64,000 nucleotides of DNA from NCBI GenBank assembly GCA_023229845.1, contig JALNYK010000001.1, positions 248,001 through 312,000 of the forward strand, read 5' to 3'. This DNA is from Gallionella sp. GTDB lineage: Bacteria > Pseudomonadota > Gammaproteobacteria > Burkholderiales > Gallionellaceae. Of this stretch, positions 1-7,929 are shown in pieces. Below the pieces are notes generated by a model. It was not told the DNA's origin. It was given only the letters and a program-made list of their open reading frames with translations, and did no database searches. The stretch's first letter is position 1. Each line of letters opens with the position of its first letter. The position numbers and the translations under genes are program-made.

Positions 1-378
1 TTTCGCGAGCTGCTTGTCGCCGGCGATGTAGGCCTGCAGGCAGCGCTGGTAGCCCAGCACCATCGCCTGCCACAACTGCACGATGGAGACGAACACCATC
101 AGTTCGCTCTCGTTCAGCGGCAGCGGTTTGGCGATCAGTTTTTTGGCGTAGTCGTCCTGCACGTAGCCTACGGTTTCGCGCAGCAACTCCAGCGTGTTGA
201 GACGTTCCAGGCCGCGCATCGGAAAACGGTTAAGCTCGCCGAGCTGGGTGTACAACAGACTGTGAGCCAGTTGCAGATTGGTCAGTTGCAGTTGCCCAAG
301 CCACTTGGCGCACCCCGCCGCATCCTTGAAGATCGGATCGGCGCGGTCGTCGGTCGGTTCGAGTGGCAGGGTTAGCAT
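1..378 (-). CDS. Conserved betaproteobacterial protein of unknown function, N-terminal part
   Basis: The first 126 codons are present, starting with ATG at 376-378 and running off the left edge of the window. The protein begins MLTLPLEPTDDRADPIFKD and is mostly helical, with Leu-rich and Arg-rich stretches (LGELNRFPMRGLERLNTLEL) and no signal peptide or membrane segment. The pattern resembles proteins beside the DUF3683 oxidoreductase in other betaproteobacteria, some of which are annotated as c-di-GMP (PilZ-type) binding proteins. That resemblance is from memory and the diagnostic part would lie outside the window, so no function is assigned. It is transcribed in the same direction as the gene at 451-4302, 72 bp downstream of it. 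Confidence 0.7.
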   Translation of the reverse strand, partial: MLTLPLEPTDDRADPIFKDAAGCAKWLGQLQLTNLQLAHSLLYTQLGELNRFPMRGLERLNTLELLRETVGYVQDDYAKKLIAKPLPLNESELMVFVSIVQLWQAMVLGYQRCLQAYIAGDKQLAK

Positions 379-450
379 GGTTTATTGTTATGGTTTCAGG
401 CCGCTACTTTCCATGAGGCATGCATTCCCGTCAAGCGCGAGGGGCCGGAC

Positions 451-3400
451 TCACAGCAGCACACGTTCGATGCCGCCGTCGTTGGCGCGGGCGACATAGT
501 CGTCCTGCCAGTTCGGGCCGAGCAGATACTTGGCCATCTCCACCACGATGTAGTCCGTGCTCGTGCCGCCGGCATCGTCGGCGTAGCGGCTCAGGCCCTG
601 GAAGCAGGCCGGGCAGGAGGTGAGTATCTTCACTTCGTCGGAATACCCGTCCTTGCGCAGATTGGCCACGCCCTTGCTTATTTCCTCTTCCTTGCGGAAG
701 CGCACCTGGGTCGCGATATGCGGCACATTCATCCCGAAAGTCCCCGCCTCGCCGCAGCAGCGTTCGGTCTGCGCAATCGGCGTCGCCATCAGTTCATTTG
801 CCACCTTGAGTGGCGCGTAGGTCTTCATCGGCGTGTGGCAAGGGTCGTGGTACATGTAGCGTTTGCCCGTGGGGGTTTCCAGCTTCATGCCTTTTTCCAG
901 CAAGTATTCGTGGATATCCAGCAGGCGGCATCCCGGGAAAATCTTCTCGAACTGGTATTTCAGCAACTGATCCATGCAGGTGCCGCAGGACACGATCACC
1001 GTCTTGATATCGAGATAGTTCAGCGTGTTGGCGACGCGGTGGAACAGTACGCGGTTGTCGGTGGTGATACGGTTGCCCTTGTCCTCGAAGCCGGAAGCGC
1101 TTTGCGGATAGCCGCAGCACAGGTAGCCCGGCGGCAGTACGGTGATTGCGCCGGTTTCGAACAACATCGCCTGCGTTGCGAGGCTCACCTGCGAGTACAT
1201 CCGCTCCGAGCCGCAGCCGGGGAAATAGAACACGGCTTCCGATTCTTCGTTCGTTTTGTGCGGGTTGCGGATCACCGGCACGATGGCGCTGTCCTCGATG
1301 TCGAGCAAGGCGCGCGCCGTCTTCGACGGCAATTTTCCGGGCAGCGGCTTGTTCACGAAGTGGATCACATGCGCGACCAGCGGCGGTTTGCCCACGGTGG
1401 CGGGCGGATGCGCCACTTGCTGGCGGAACAGCCCCAGATGCTTGGCGACCTGATAGCCGAGCCGCTGAGCTTTGTAACTCCATTCGAACATGACCTTGCG
1501 CAGCAACTTGGTCGCGGTCGGATCGGTTGCGCCGAGATACAGCATGGACAGCGCGCTGACCGGGCTGAATTTTTTCTTGCCCTGCTTGCGCAGGAAGTTG
1601 CGCATCGCGATCGATACATCGCCGAAATCGATGTCCACCGGGCAAGGTGTCACGCACTTGTGGCACACCGTGCAATGGTCGGCGACGTCGCCGAATTCGT
1701 CGAAGTGCTGGATGGACACACCGCGCCGCGTCTGTTCTTCGTACAGGAAGGCCTCGATCAGCAGCGAGGTCGCCAGTATCTTGTTGCGCGGCGAATACAG
1801 CAGGTTGGCGCGCGGTACATGGGTGTTGCACACCGGCTTGCACTTACCGCAGCGCAGGCAGTCCTTGATCGAATCGGAGATCTGGATCAGTTCACTCTTC
1901 TCGAGGATCAGGCTCTCCAGCTCCATCAGGTTGAAGCTGGGCGTGTAGGCGCGTTCGAGGTTGCTGCCCTTGAGCAGCTTGCCCTTGTTGAAGCGGCCCT
2001 CGGGATCGACCTTCTGCTTGTATTCGGTGAACGGCGCGATTTCGCGCTCTTCGAGGAAGTCGAACTTGGTGATGCCGATGCCGTGCTCGCCGGAGATCAC
2101 GCCGCCCAGGTCCTTCGCCAGCTGCATGATGCGGTCGACCGCGCCGTTGGCCTGCTGCAGCATCGCGTAGTCGTCGGAGTTCACCGGGATGTTGGTGTGC
2201 ACGTTGCCGTCGCCCGCGTGCATGTGCAGCGCGACGAACACGCGGCTCTTCAGCACGCCCTGGTGGACGGCGTTGCACTGGTCGAGTATCGGCTGGTAGG
2301 TGCTGCCGCTGAACATCTGGCGCAGCGGCTCGCGCAGTTCGCGTTTCCACGAGGCGCGGATGGAATGATTCTGGAGCGCCTGGAACACCGTCGAGTGCTG
2401 AGTGCTGAGTGCCGAGTGCTGAGTCACCCCCTCAGTACTCAGTACTCGCCCCTCAGCAATCTCGACGCTCGCGTCGAGATTGTCCAGCAGCCACTGCCAG
2501 CGCACGCGCACTTCGGCGAGCAACTGCTGCGCGACTTGCGGGCGGTTGCCCAGCAGTTCGGCGTCGCCCAGCTGTTCGTCGTCCTGGTAGCGCAGCGGCA
2601 GTTCGCCGCCAAAGAATTCGTCCAGCGCGTCCAGCAGCTTGAGCTTGTTCTTCAGCGACAGTTCGATGTTGATGCGCTCCACGCCGTCGCAGTAGTCGCC
2701 CATGCGCGGCAGCGGGATCACCACGTCCTCGTTCACCTTGAACGCGTTGGTGTGTTTGGCGATCGCGGCGGTGCGCGCGCGGTCCAGCCAGAACTTCTTG
2801 CGCGCCTCGGCGGACACGGCGATGAAACCTTCACCGCTGCGCAGGTTCGCCAGCCGCACGATCTCCGAGGCGGCGCGCGCCGCGGCATCGGCGTCGTCGC
2901 TGACCACGTCGGCGACCAGCACCATCTTCGGGCGCGTGCCGCGCTTGGACTTGGTCGCGTAGCCGACCGCCTTCAGGTAGCGCTCGTCCAGGTGTTCCAG
3001 ACCGGCGAGGAACACCGGCGAGCCGGTGCGGTTGTTCAGCAGCGTGGTGATCTCGACGATGGCCGGCACGGCCTCGCGCACCTGGCCGAAGAATTCCAGA
3101 CACACGGTGCGGGTATGTTCGTGGGCGCGATGCAGGATGAAGGTCGCCGAGGTGATGATGCCGTCGCAGCCTTCTTTCTGGATGCCGGGCAGGCCGGACA
3201 GGAATTTGTCGGTGACGTCCTTGCCCAGCCCGGCCTTGCGGAACGAGCTGCCGGCTATCGTCAGGGTCTCGGGTTCGCCGTGCGCTGTCTTGCCGTCGGC
3301 TTCGAAGCGGCTGATGCGGAAGTGCGCATGCTCGGTGTCGTGGATCTTGCCGAGGTTGTGGTCGAGACGCTCGACGAACATCCACAGGCCGTCCGGCGTG

Positions 3401-4302
3401 ACCATTTTCCACGATGCCAGGTTGTCCAGCGCGGTGCCCCACAGCACGGCCTTCTTGCCGCCCGCGTTCATCGCGACGTTTCCGCCGATGCATGAGGCGT
3501 CCGCCGAAGTGGGGTCGACCGCGAACACCAAGCCGTTGGCTTCCGCCGCCTCCATCACGCGCCGCGTCACCACGCCAGCGCCGCAATGCACGGTGGCGTA
3601 GGGTTCGGTCAGGCCCGGCAGCGTCAGGCGTTCGACCGGAGCGAGCTTGTCCAGCTTCTCGGTGTTGATCACCGCGGAATGTTTGGTCAACGGGATCGCG
3701 CCGCCGGTGTAGCCGGTGCCGCCGCCGCGCGGGATGATGGTCAGTTCGAGTTCGATGCAGGCGCGCACCAGATGTGCGACCTCCGCCTCGGTGTCGGGGT
3801 GCAGCACCACGAAGGGGTATTCCACGCGCCAGTCGGTGGCGTCGGTCACATGCGAGACGCGCGCCAGCCCGTCGAACTGGATGTTGTCTTTGCGGGTGAT
3901 GCGGGAGAGCACGCGCAACGCGCGCTTGCGCAGTTGCAGCGTGTGTTCGAATTCGGCGGCGAAGCGGTCGACCGCCTCGTCGGCGAGTTCGAGCAGGCGC
4001 TTCACTTTTGCATTATCGCCGCGTCGTTCTTCGACCGCGTTCAGCCGGTGGCGCAGCGCGCCGACCAGCGCCTCGCGCCGCTTGCGGTTCGCGAGCAGGT
4101 CGTCTTCCAGATAAGGGTTGCGCGTCAGCACCCAGATGTCGCCCAGCACCTCGTACAGCATCTGCGCCGAGCGTCCGGTGCGGCGCTCTTCGCGCAGCGT
4201 GTTGATGATGTCCCATGCCTCTGCGCCGAGTATGCGCAGCACGATCTCGCGGTCGGAGAACGAGGTGTAGTTGTAGGGGATTTCTCTCAAGCGTGCAGTC
4301 AT
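451..4302 (-). CDS. DUF3683 FAD-linked oxidase / Fe-S oxidoreductase (D-lactate dehydrogenase-like)
   Basis: A 1283-residue fusion. Residues 1-130 match the DUF3683 pattern (start MTARLREIPYNYTSFSDREI). A PCMH-type FAD-binding domain follows, with its glycine-rich loop PRGGGTGYTGGAIPL near residue 195, then an FAD-oxidase C-terminal domain with HMHAGDGNVHTNIPV. Two ferredoxin-like Cys clusters lie near 815 (CLRCGKCKPVC) and 880 (CTVCHKCVTPCP). Two CCG motifs (CCGYPQS near 1062, CCGEAGTFG near 1182) resemble heterodisulfide reductase or LldE domains. By family this is a cytoplasmic or membrane-associated 2-hydroxyacid oxidase passing electrons through Fe-S centres; the substrate is unknown. 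Oddities: about 20 residues near 615-637 come from an in-frame repeat, and an inverted-repeat element begins 11 bp before the ATG, where no clear Shine-Dalgarno is visible. Confidence 0.9.
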   Translation of the reverse strand: MTARLREIPYNYTSFSDREIVLRILGAEAWDIINTLREERRTGRSAQMLYEVLGDIWVLTRNPYLEDDLLANRKRREALVGALRHRLNAVEERRGDNAKVKRLLELADEAVDRFAAEFEHTLQLRKRALRVLSRITRKDNIQFDGLARVSHVTDATDWRVEYPFVVLHPDTEAEVAHLVRACIELELTIIPRGGGTGYTGGAIPLTKHSAVINTEKLDKLAPVERLTLPGLTEPYATVHCGAGVVTRRVMEAAEANGLVFAVDPTSADASCIGGNVAMNAGGKKAVLWGTALDNLASWKMVTPDGLWMFVERLDHNLGKIHDTEHAHFRISRFEADGKTAHGEPETLTIAGSSFRKAGLGKDVTDKFLSGLPGIQKEGCDGIITSATFILHRAHEHTRTVCLEFFGQVREAVPAIVEITTLLNNRTGSPVFLAGLEHLDERYLKAVGYATKSKRGTRPKMVLVADVVSDDADAAARAASEIVRLANLRSGEGFIAVSAEARKKFWLDRARTAAIAKHTNAFKVNEDVVIPLPRMGDYCDGVERINIELSLKNKLKLLDALDEFFGGELPLRYQDDEQLGDAELLGNRPQVAQQLLAEVRVRWQWLLDNLDASVEIAEGRVLSTEGVTQHSALSTQHSTVFQALQNHSIRASWKRELREPLRQMFSGSTYQPILDQCNAVHQGVLKSRVFVALHMHAGDGNVHTNIPVNSDDYAMLQQANGAVDRIMQLAKDLGGVISGEHGIGITKFDFLEEREIAPFTEYKQKVDPEGRFNKGKLLKGSNLERAYTPSFNLMELESLILEKSELIQISDSIKDCLRCGKCKPVCNTHVPRANLLYSPRNKILATSLLIEAFLYEEQTRRGVSIQHFDEFGDVADHCTVCHKCVTPCPVDIDFGDVSIAMRNFLRKQGKKKFSPVSALSMLYLGATDPTATKLLRKVMFEWSYKAQRLGYQVAKHLGLFRQQVAHPPATVGKPPLVAHVIHFVNKPLPGKLPSKTARALLDIEDSAIVPVIRNPHKTNEESEAVFYFPGCGSERMYSQVSLATQAMLFETGAITVLPPGYLCCGYPQSASGFEDKGNRITTDNRVLFHRVANTLNYLDIKTVIVSCGTCMDQLLKYQFEKIFPGCRLLDIHEYLLEKGMKLETPTGKRYMYHDPCHTPMKTYAPLKVANELMATPIAQTERCCGEAGTFGMNVPHIATQVRFRKEEEISKGVANLRKDGYSDEVKILTSCPACFQGLSRYADDAGGTSTDYIVVEMAKYLLGPNWQDDYVARANDGGIERVLL
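2394..2481. repeat. Hairpin repeat inserted in frame in the DUF3683 gene
   Basis: Repeated GAGTGCTGAGTGC units on one side (about 2394-2431) face CTCAGTACTCAGTACTC on the other, forming a long hairpin. The gene reads through it as LSTEGVTQHSALSTQHS. Next to it is a perfect 11-bp inverted repeat AATCTCGACGC/GCGTCGAGATT (2458-2468 and 2471-2481) with a 2-nt loop. Low-complexity peptides of this kind are not expected in a FAD-oxidase C-terminal domain, so the segment looks like an acquired repeat that kept the frame open. Confidence 0.75.
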
Positions 4303-4312
4303 GGTCTGCCCA

Positions 4313-4582
4313 AGGGCGTGTTAACACTTATTTCGCGTCTGCGACGGGGGCGATTTGGGATGCCCTCCGCGAAGCAAGACGTGACGTAGTGCAAGCCACT
4401 ACAAACGGCTTGCGACAAAGGAGGGCGCCCAAATCGCCCCCGTCCCGAAGGGTTGTTGCGAGAAGGCCGCGTCTGCGGTGTTGCAAACCTTGCGAATGGA
4501 ACGACCATTCGCTGCGGCTTGCGCCTTGCATCCACAGCCTTCTCGCAACAACGCAGGCGTGAAATAAGTGTTAACACGCCCT
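4313..4582. mobile_element. 270-bp non-coding element with terminal inverted repeats and two internal hairpins
   Basis: The ends are perfect 22-bp inverted repeats (4313-4334 and 4561-4582; outer bases AGGGCGTGTTAACACTTA), with similarity continuing to about 30 bp. Inside are two large stem-loops. 4343-4368 pairs with 4420-4444 (arm GACGGGGGCGATTTGGG, one bulge). 4453-4467 pairs with 4537-4551 (TTGTTGCGAGAAGGC, perfect) and encloses a smaller GCGAATGG/CCATTCGC hairpin. The whole can fold as a three-way junction closed by the terminal repeats. No gene is present. MITE-like element is the simplest reading; a structured RNA is possible. No target-site duplication is obvious. Confidence 0.8.
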
Positions 4583-4669
4583 GAATTCGACAAGGCGCGC
4601 ATTTTACCTGAATGCGGCCCGTCTCTCGACCTCATGTTATGTAAGGTCGGGCGAGATAGAATGCCAGCC

Positions 4670-5230
4670 ATGACCAAACCCCGAGCCCATGTCCCTCCTG
4701 TGCGGGTGTTCTTCGCGCTCTGGCCCGACGCTGCGGAACGCAAGGCAATGGCCGACTGGCAGCCGCCGCTACGCAAACTGTGCGGCGGAAAGGCGATGCG
4801 TCCCGACACCTTGCATGCGACGCTGGTGTTCCTGGGCGATGTGCCCGCCCACCGGCTGGAGGCGTTGAAGCTAGCGGCAGAGGAGGTCGGGGGCGAGCCT
4901 TTCGAGTTGGGTCTCGACAGTGCGCGCTACTGGGGACACAACCATATCGCCTATGCCGCGCCTTCGGTCGTCCCCGCGCCGTTGGCGCTACTGGTGCTCG
5001 ATCTGGAGCAGCGGCTGCGCGCGCATCGCTTTCGCCTCGATCACCACGAATACAAGCCGCATGTGACGCTGCTGCGCCATGCGCAGTGGAGCGACGAGGC
5101 GCTGCCGGAGATGCCTGCGGCGACCTGGCGGGCGCGCGAATTCGTGCTGGTGCAGTCGTTGAGCGACGAACAAGGGGCGCGCTACGAGGTGCTGGCGCGC
5201 TTCCCGTTGGGGCTCCGCCGGGTGGTATGA
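4670..5230 (+). CDS. thpR: RNA 2',3'-cyclic phosphodiesterase (2'-5' RNA ligase family)
   Basis: The 186-residue protein has both HxT motifs of the 2H phosphoesterase superfamily: HAT at residues 49-51 (TLHATLVFLGD) and HVT near 135 (YKPHVTLLRH). The first strand, VRVFFALWPD, is also typical. Family members hydrolyse 2',3'-cyclic phosphate ends of RNA and can reversibly form 2'-5' RNA links; the cellular role is uncertain. Starts at 4661 (MPAMTKP) and 4670 (MTKP) are both possible, and neither has a strong ribosome-binding site. A start at 4568 would lie inside the adjacent inverted-repeat element and is unlikely. The stop lies 58 bp before the next start, so co-transcription with the following genes is plausible. 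Confidence 0.88.
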   Translation: MTKPRAHVPPVRVFFALWPDAAERKAMADWQPPLRKLCGGKAMRPDTLHATLVFLGDVPAHRLEALKLAAEEVGGEPFELGLDSARYWGHNHIAYAAPSVVPAPLALLVLDLEQRLRAHRFRLDHHEYKPHVTLLRHAQWSDEALPEMPAATWRAREFVLVQSLSDEQGARYEVLARFPLGLRRVV

Positions 5231-5288
5231 TTTGCCGGAACCGTTGGAATGCATCGTTTCATCGGCAATGGATACGGAGAATAAGCGA

Positions 5289-5501
5289 GTGAAAGAAGCC
5301 AAGCGGCACGGCGAGATGCGTCGGCATGCGGTCTGCGGAAGTTGTTCCAGGACAGTCAAAATCAGGAACGAAAAGGACAAGGTGGCCTGTACGTCGAGTC
5401 TGGAGATCATGCCGACCGACCATGTGTCCGACTGCGAAGATTACCTGCCGGTCGTGACGAACGATGCCGTGAGCATCCACGAGGATAGCGTGGCGAAATA
5501 G
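5289..5501 (+). CDS. Small four-cysteine protein of unknown function
   Basis: A 70-residue charged protein starting with GTG at 5289, preceded by GGAGA at a good distance. An ATG at 5268 in the same frame is the alternative start. It has the spaced pattern CxxC-x14-C-x14-C (VCGSCSRTVKI, VACTSS, SDCEDY), which suggests a metal site or redox thiols. It contains no signal peptide or membrane segment. It sits 15 bp before the truncated globin gene and probably shares its transcript. I do not recognise the family. Confidence 0.6.
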   Translation: MKEAKRHGEMRRHAVCGSCSRTVKIRNEKDKVACTSSLEIMPTDHVSDCEDYLPVVTNDAVSIHEDSVAK

Positions 5502-5516
5502 CCGCCGGGAGCTTTT

Positions 5517-5915
5517 ATGCCGACTGAACTTAAAGTGTTAACCCATTACGAACGCATCGGCGGCGAGCCCCAGATTCGTGCGCTGGTACATCGTTTCTAC
5601 GAGCTGATGAATGAGTTGCCGGAAGCCTACGGCATCCGCAAGATGCACGCGGAAAGCCTGGCGGGCGCTTCCGACAAGCTTTTCAAATTCCTCTCCGGCT
5701 GGATGGGCGGGCCGCAGCTGTTCGTGCAGGAATTCGGCGAGCCCTTCCTGCGCCGCCGCCATTTTCCTTTCGCCATCGGCGAATCCGAGCGCGAACAGTG
5801 GATGCTGTGCATGGACCTCGCATTGAACGATGTCGTTGCGGACACCGAATTGCGCCGCGAACTCTCGACTGCCTTCGCCAAGCTGGCCGACCACATGCGC
5901 AACCGCGCCGGCTGA
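5517..5915 (+). CDS. Group II truncated hemoglobin
   Basis: The 132-residue protein matches group II (TrHb2/GlbO-like) truncated globins: Tyr28 in the B helix (RFYEL), proximal His82 in LRRRHFPFAIG, and Trp95 at the conserved group II position (EREQWML). FLSGWMGGPQLFVQEFGEP is characteristic of the group. These cytoplasmic haem proteins bind O2 tightly and are linked to O2, NO or peroxide chemistry. The length is normal. It lies between a four-cysteine protein (15 bp upstream) and corA, whose start is 5 bp downstream, so the three probably form one transcription unit. Confidence 0.93.
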   Translation: MPTELKVLTHYERIGGEPQIRALVHRFYELMNELPEAYGIRKMHAESLAGASDKLFKFLSGWMGGPQLFVQEFGEPFLRRRHFPFAIGESEREQWMLCMDLALNDVVADTELRRELSTAFAKLADHMRNRAG

Positions 5916-5919
5916 AAAC

Positions 5920-6876
5920 ATGCTGCACGCCTTTGCGCTGAACGACGGCCGCCTGACTCGCATCGATTTCGAGGAAGGCGGCCTGTGCAGCGACCAGCCG
6001 GTCTGGATCGACGCGGTCGCGCCGACCGAGGGAGAGCGGGAATGGCTGGAGCAGACCTGCCGGCTGACGCTGCCCAAGCCGGAGCATCTGCGCGACATCG
6101 AGGCCAGCGCGCGTTTCTTCGAACATGAGGACTCCCTGCACCTGCGTTCCGATTTCCTGTCCGGCACAGAGAGCCATTCCCGCAGCGTGGCGGTGGCGTT
6201 CGCACTGAAGGGGGAAACGCTGATCAGCATCCATGCCGAAGATCTGCCCATCTTTCGCCTGCTGCGGATCAGAAGGACTGCCGAGTCTGGGCGCGTCGAA
6301 GACTGCCGCGATGTGCTGGTCGACCTGTACGGCATGGATGTGGAGTTCTCCGCCGATGCGCTGGAAAAGGTATATGCCGACTTGAGCAACGTGAGCCAAC
6401 ATGTGCTCGACAAACCGTTGAGCGACAAGCAAGCGGGCGCGGTGCTGGCCAATATCGCCCACGCCGAACATGTCAACGGCCGCATCCGCCGCAACGTGAT
6501 GGACACCCAGCGCGCCTTGTCTTTTCTGGTCCGCAACAAGCGGCTGACAACAAGCCAGATCGCGGAGGTAGGACAGATCCAGCACGACATCGAATCGCTG
6601 GACGGCCACACCGCGTTCCTCTTCGACAAGATCAACTTCCTGATGGACGCGACGGTCGGCTTCATCAACATCAACCAGAACAAGATCGTGCGCCTGTTCT
6701 CGGTCGCGTCGGTCGCGCTGTTACCGCCTACGCTGATCGCGTCCATCTATGGCATGAACTTCGCCGTGATGCCGGAACTGAACTGGAAACTGGGTTATCC
6801 GCTGGCGCTGTTGCTGATGCTGCTGTCGGTGGCGATCCCGTTCTGGATATTCCATCGCAAGGGCTGGTTGAAATAA
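5920..6876 (+). CDS. corA: CorA family magnesium/cobalt transporter
   Basis: The 318-residue protein aligns from end to end with E. coli CorA. MLHAFALNDGRLTRIDFEEG, DIEASARFFE and MDTQRALSFLV are shared landmarks. The YGMN signature at 277-280 lies between the two C-terminal transmembrane helices, and the protein ends in the basic tail FHRKGWLK. CorA forms a pentameric inner-membrane Mg2+ channel gated by cytoplasmic Mg2+. The ATG at 5920 lies 5 bp after the globin stop, which implies translational coupling; a longer reading would overlap the globin and is not needed. Confidence 0.94.
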   Translation: MLHAFALNDGRLTRIDFEEGGLCSDQPVWIDAVAPTEGEREWLEQTCRLTLPKPEHLRDIEASARFFEHEDSLHLRSDFLSGTESHSRSVAVAFALKGETLISIHAEDLPIFRLLRIRRTAESGRVEDCRDVLVDLYGMDVEFSADALEKVYADLSNVSQHVLDKPLSDKQAGAVLANIAHAEHVNGRIRRNVMDTQRALSFLVRNKRLTTSQIAEVGQIQHDIESLDGHTAFLFDKINFLMDATVGFININQNKIVRLFSVASVALLPPTLIASIYGMNFAVMPELNWKLGYPLALLLMLLSVAIPFWIFHRKGWLK

Positions 6877-6927
6877 CCCCTGTCCACGAAGTGGGGTAAG
6901 CAGGCAATCCGCGTAGCGGGTGCTCGC

Positions 6928-7021
6928 AAAAACACGAAACTCACGAAAAATATCCGCAGAATTTGTGCAATCGCCATGCGATTGCAGTCGGTTTTTATTT
7001 CGTGTCGTTCGTGTTTTTCGT
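6928..7021. repeat. Inverted repeat of the CACGAA/TTCGTG type, overlapping the end of tcdA
   Basis: The left arm (6928-6950, AAAAACACGAAACTCACGAA) faces a near-complementary right arm (6992-7018), with a smaller perfect hairpin GCAATCGC-CAT-GCGATTGC (6967-6985) between them. It lies between the convergent corA and tcdA genes and could act as a bidirectional terminator. The right arm is coding for the last residues of tcdA. Confidence 0.65.
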
Positions 7022-7798
7022 GGACAAATTGTCATTCGTTTGAGATGCAACGATGCGCTCCAGACACCACGATGCAGCGGCGAAGCCCATCGCCGCGGTG
7101 ACCGTCACCGACGAACCGTAGCCGGAGCAGCTGAGGTCGCTTGCGGAGCAGCTAGTGCTGCGCATCGATGGCTCCTCCAGATACACGCAGGCCGCGCCGA
7201 ACTTGCCGTTCTTCTTCGGCTGGATGTTGTAGTCCTTGCGCAGCATGTTGCGTATGCGCGCCAGCAGCGCGTCCTGGGTGGTGCGGCCTAGGTCGTCGCA
7301 ACGCAGCTTCAGCGGATCGCGTTTTCCGCCGGCCGCGCCGCACACCACCAGCGGTATCTTATTGAAGCGCCCGTGCACGATCAGCGCCGCCTTCACCTTC
7401 GCCTCGTCACATGCATCGATCACCGCGTCGAACGCACCCGGTGCGATCAGTTGCGTCATGTTTTCAACGGTCAGAAAGTCGTCGACCGGCGTCACCCGGC
7501 AATCGGGATTGATGTCGCGTATCCGTGTTTCCAGCGCGCCTACCTTGGCCTCGCCCAGCGTGCTGGAGAGCGCCTGTATCTGGCGGTTCACGTTGGATAC
7601 GGCGACATGGTCGAAATCGATCAGCGTGAGGTTGCCGACGCCGCTGCGCGCCAGCGCCTCCACCGCCCACGAGCCGACGCCGCCGACGCCGACTACCGCG
7701 ATGCGCGCACGGTGCAGCGCGAGGCGCGAGCCTTCGCCATAAAGTCGGTCCAGTCCGCCGAAGCGGCGGTCGTGCGAGTCGTCGAGGAGATGTGTCAT
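6995..7798 (-). CDS. tcdA: tRNA threonylcarbamoyladenosine dehydratase
   Basis: The 267-residue protein is an E1/ThiF-like enzyme: nucleotide-binding loop VVGVGGVGSWAVEALARSG near residue 36, then DFDHVAVSNVNRQ and FDAVIDACDEAKVK. TcdA (CsdL) uses ATP to cyclise t6A37 of ANN-decoding tRNAs to ct6A, usually with sulfur-relay partners. The C-terminal residues NDNLSTKNTNDTK are encoded by one arm of an inverted repeat shared with the intergenic space, so the tail has probably been replaced or extended by a repeat insertion. The ATG at 7796-7798 has only a weak ribosome-binding site. Confidence 0.92.
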   Translation of the reverse strand: MTHLLDDSHDRRFGGLDRLYGEGSRLALHRARIAVVGVGGVGSWAVEALARSGVGNLTLIDFDHVAVSNVNRQIQALSSTLGEAKVGALETRIRDINPDCRVTPVDDFLTVENMTQLIAPGAFDAVIDACDEAKVKAALIVHGRFNKIPLVVCGAAGGKRDPLKLRCDDLGRTTQDALLARIRNMLRKDYNIQPKKNGKFGAACVYLEEPSMRSTSCSASDLSCSGYGSSVTVTAAMGFAAASWCLERIVASQTNDNLSTKNTNDTK

Positions 7799-7831
7799 GG
7801 CGGGATTATATATTTGTAGGGGCGCGATTGA

Positions 7832-7887
7832 GCGTGTGCTGTCGGGGCTTTAGCCCCTTACAGCCACGGCCTACCCCTTGCGGGTGC
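7832..7887 (-). repeat. 56-bp dispersed repeat, copy 1 (inverted)
   Basis: This sequence recurs in the opposite orientation at 11671-11726 and 14467-14522. Its core is a GGGGCTTTAGCCCC hairpin followed by ACGGCCTACCCCTTGCGGG. It lies between tcdA and tatD, upstream of tcdA. No coding function is apparent. Confidence 0.8.
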
Positions 7888-7929
7888 ATCGCGCCCTATT
7901 GTGGCCGAACATCGTAGGGGCGTGATCCA

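Noticed and set aside
385..3495. 1036-residue plus-strand open frame opposite the DUF3683 gene
   Set aside because: It is the antisense of a recognisable conserved protein; GC-rich codon use keeps such frames open. His/Arg/Val-rich composition with no family pattern.
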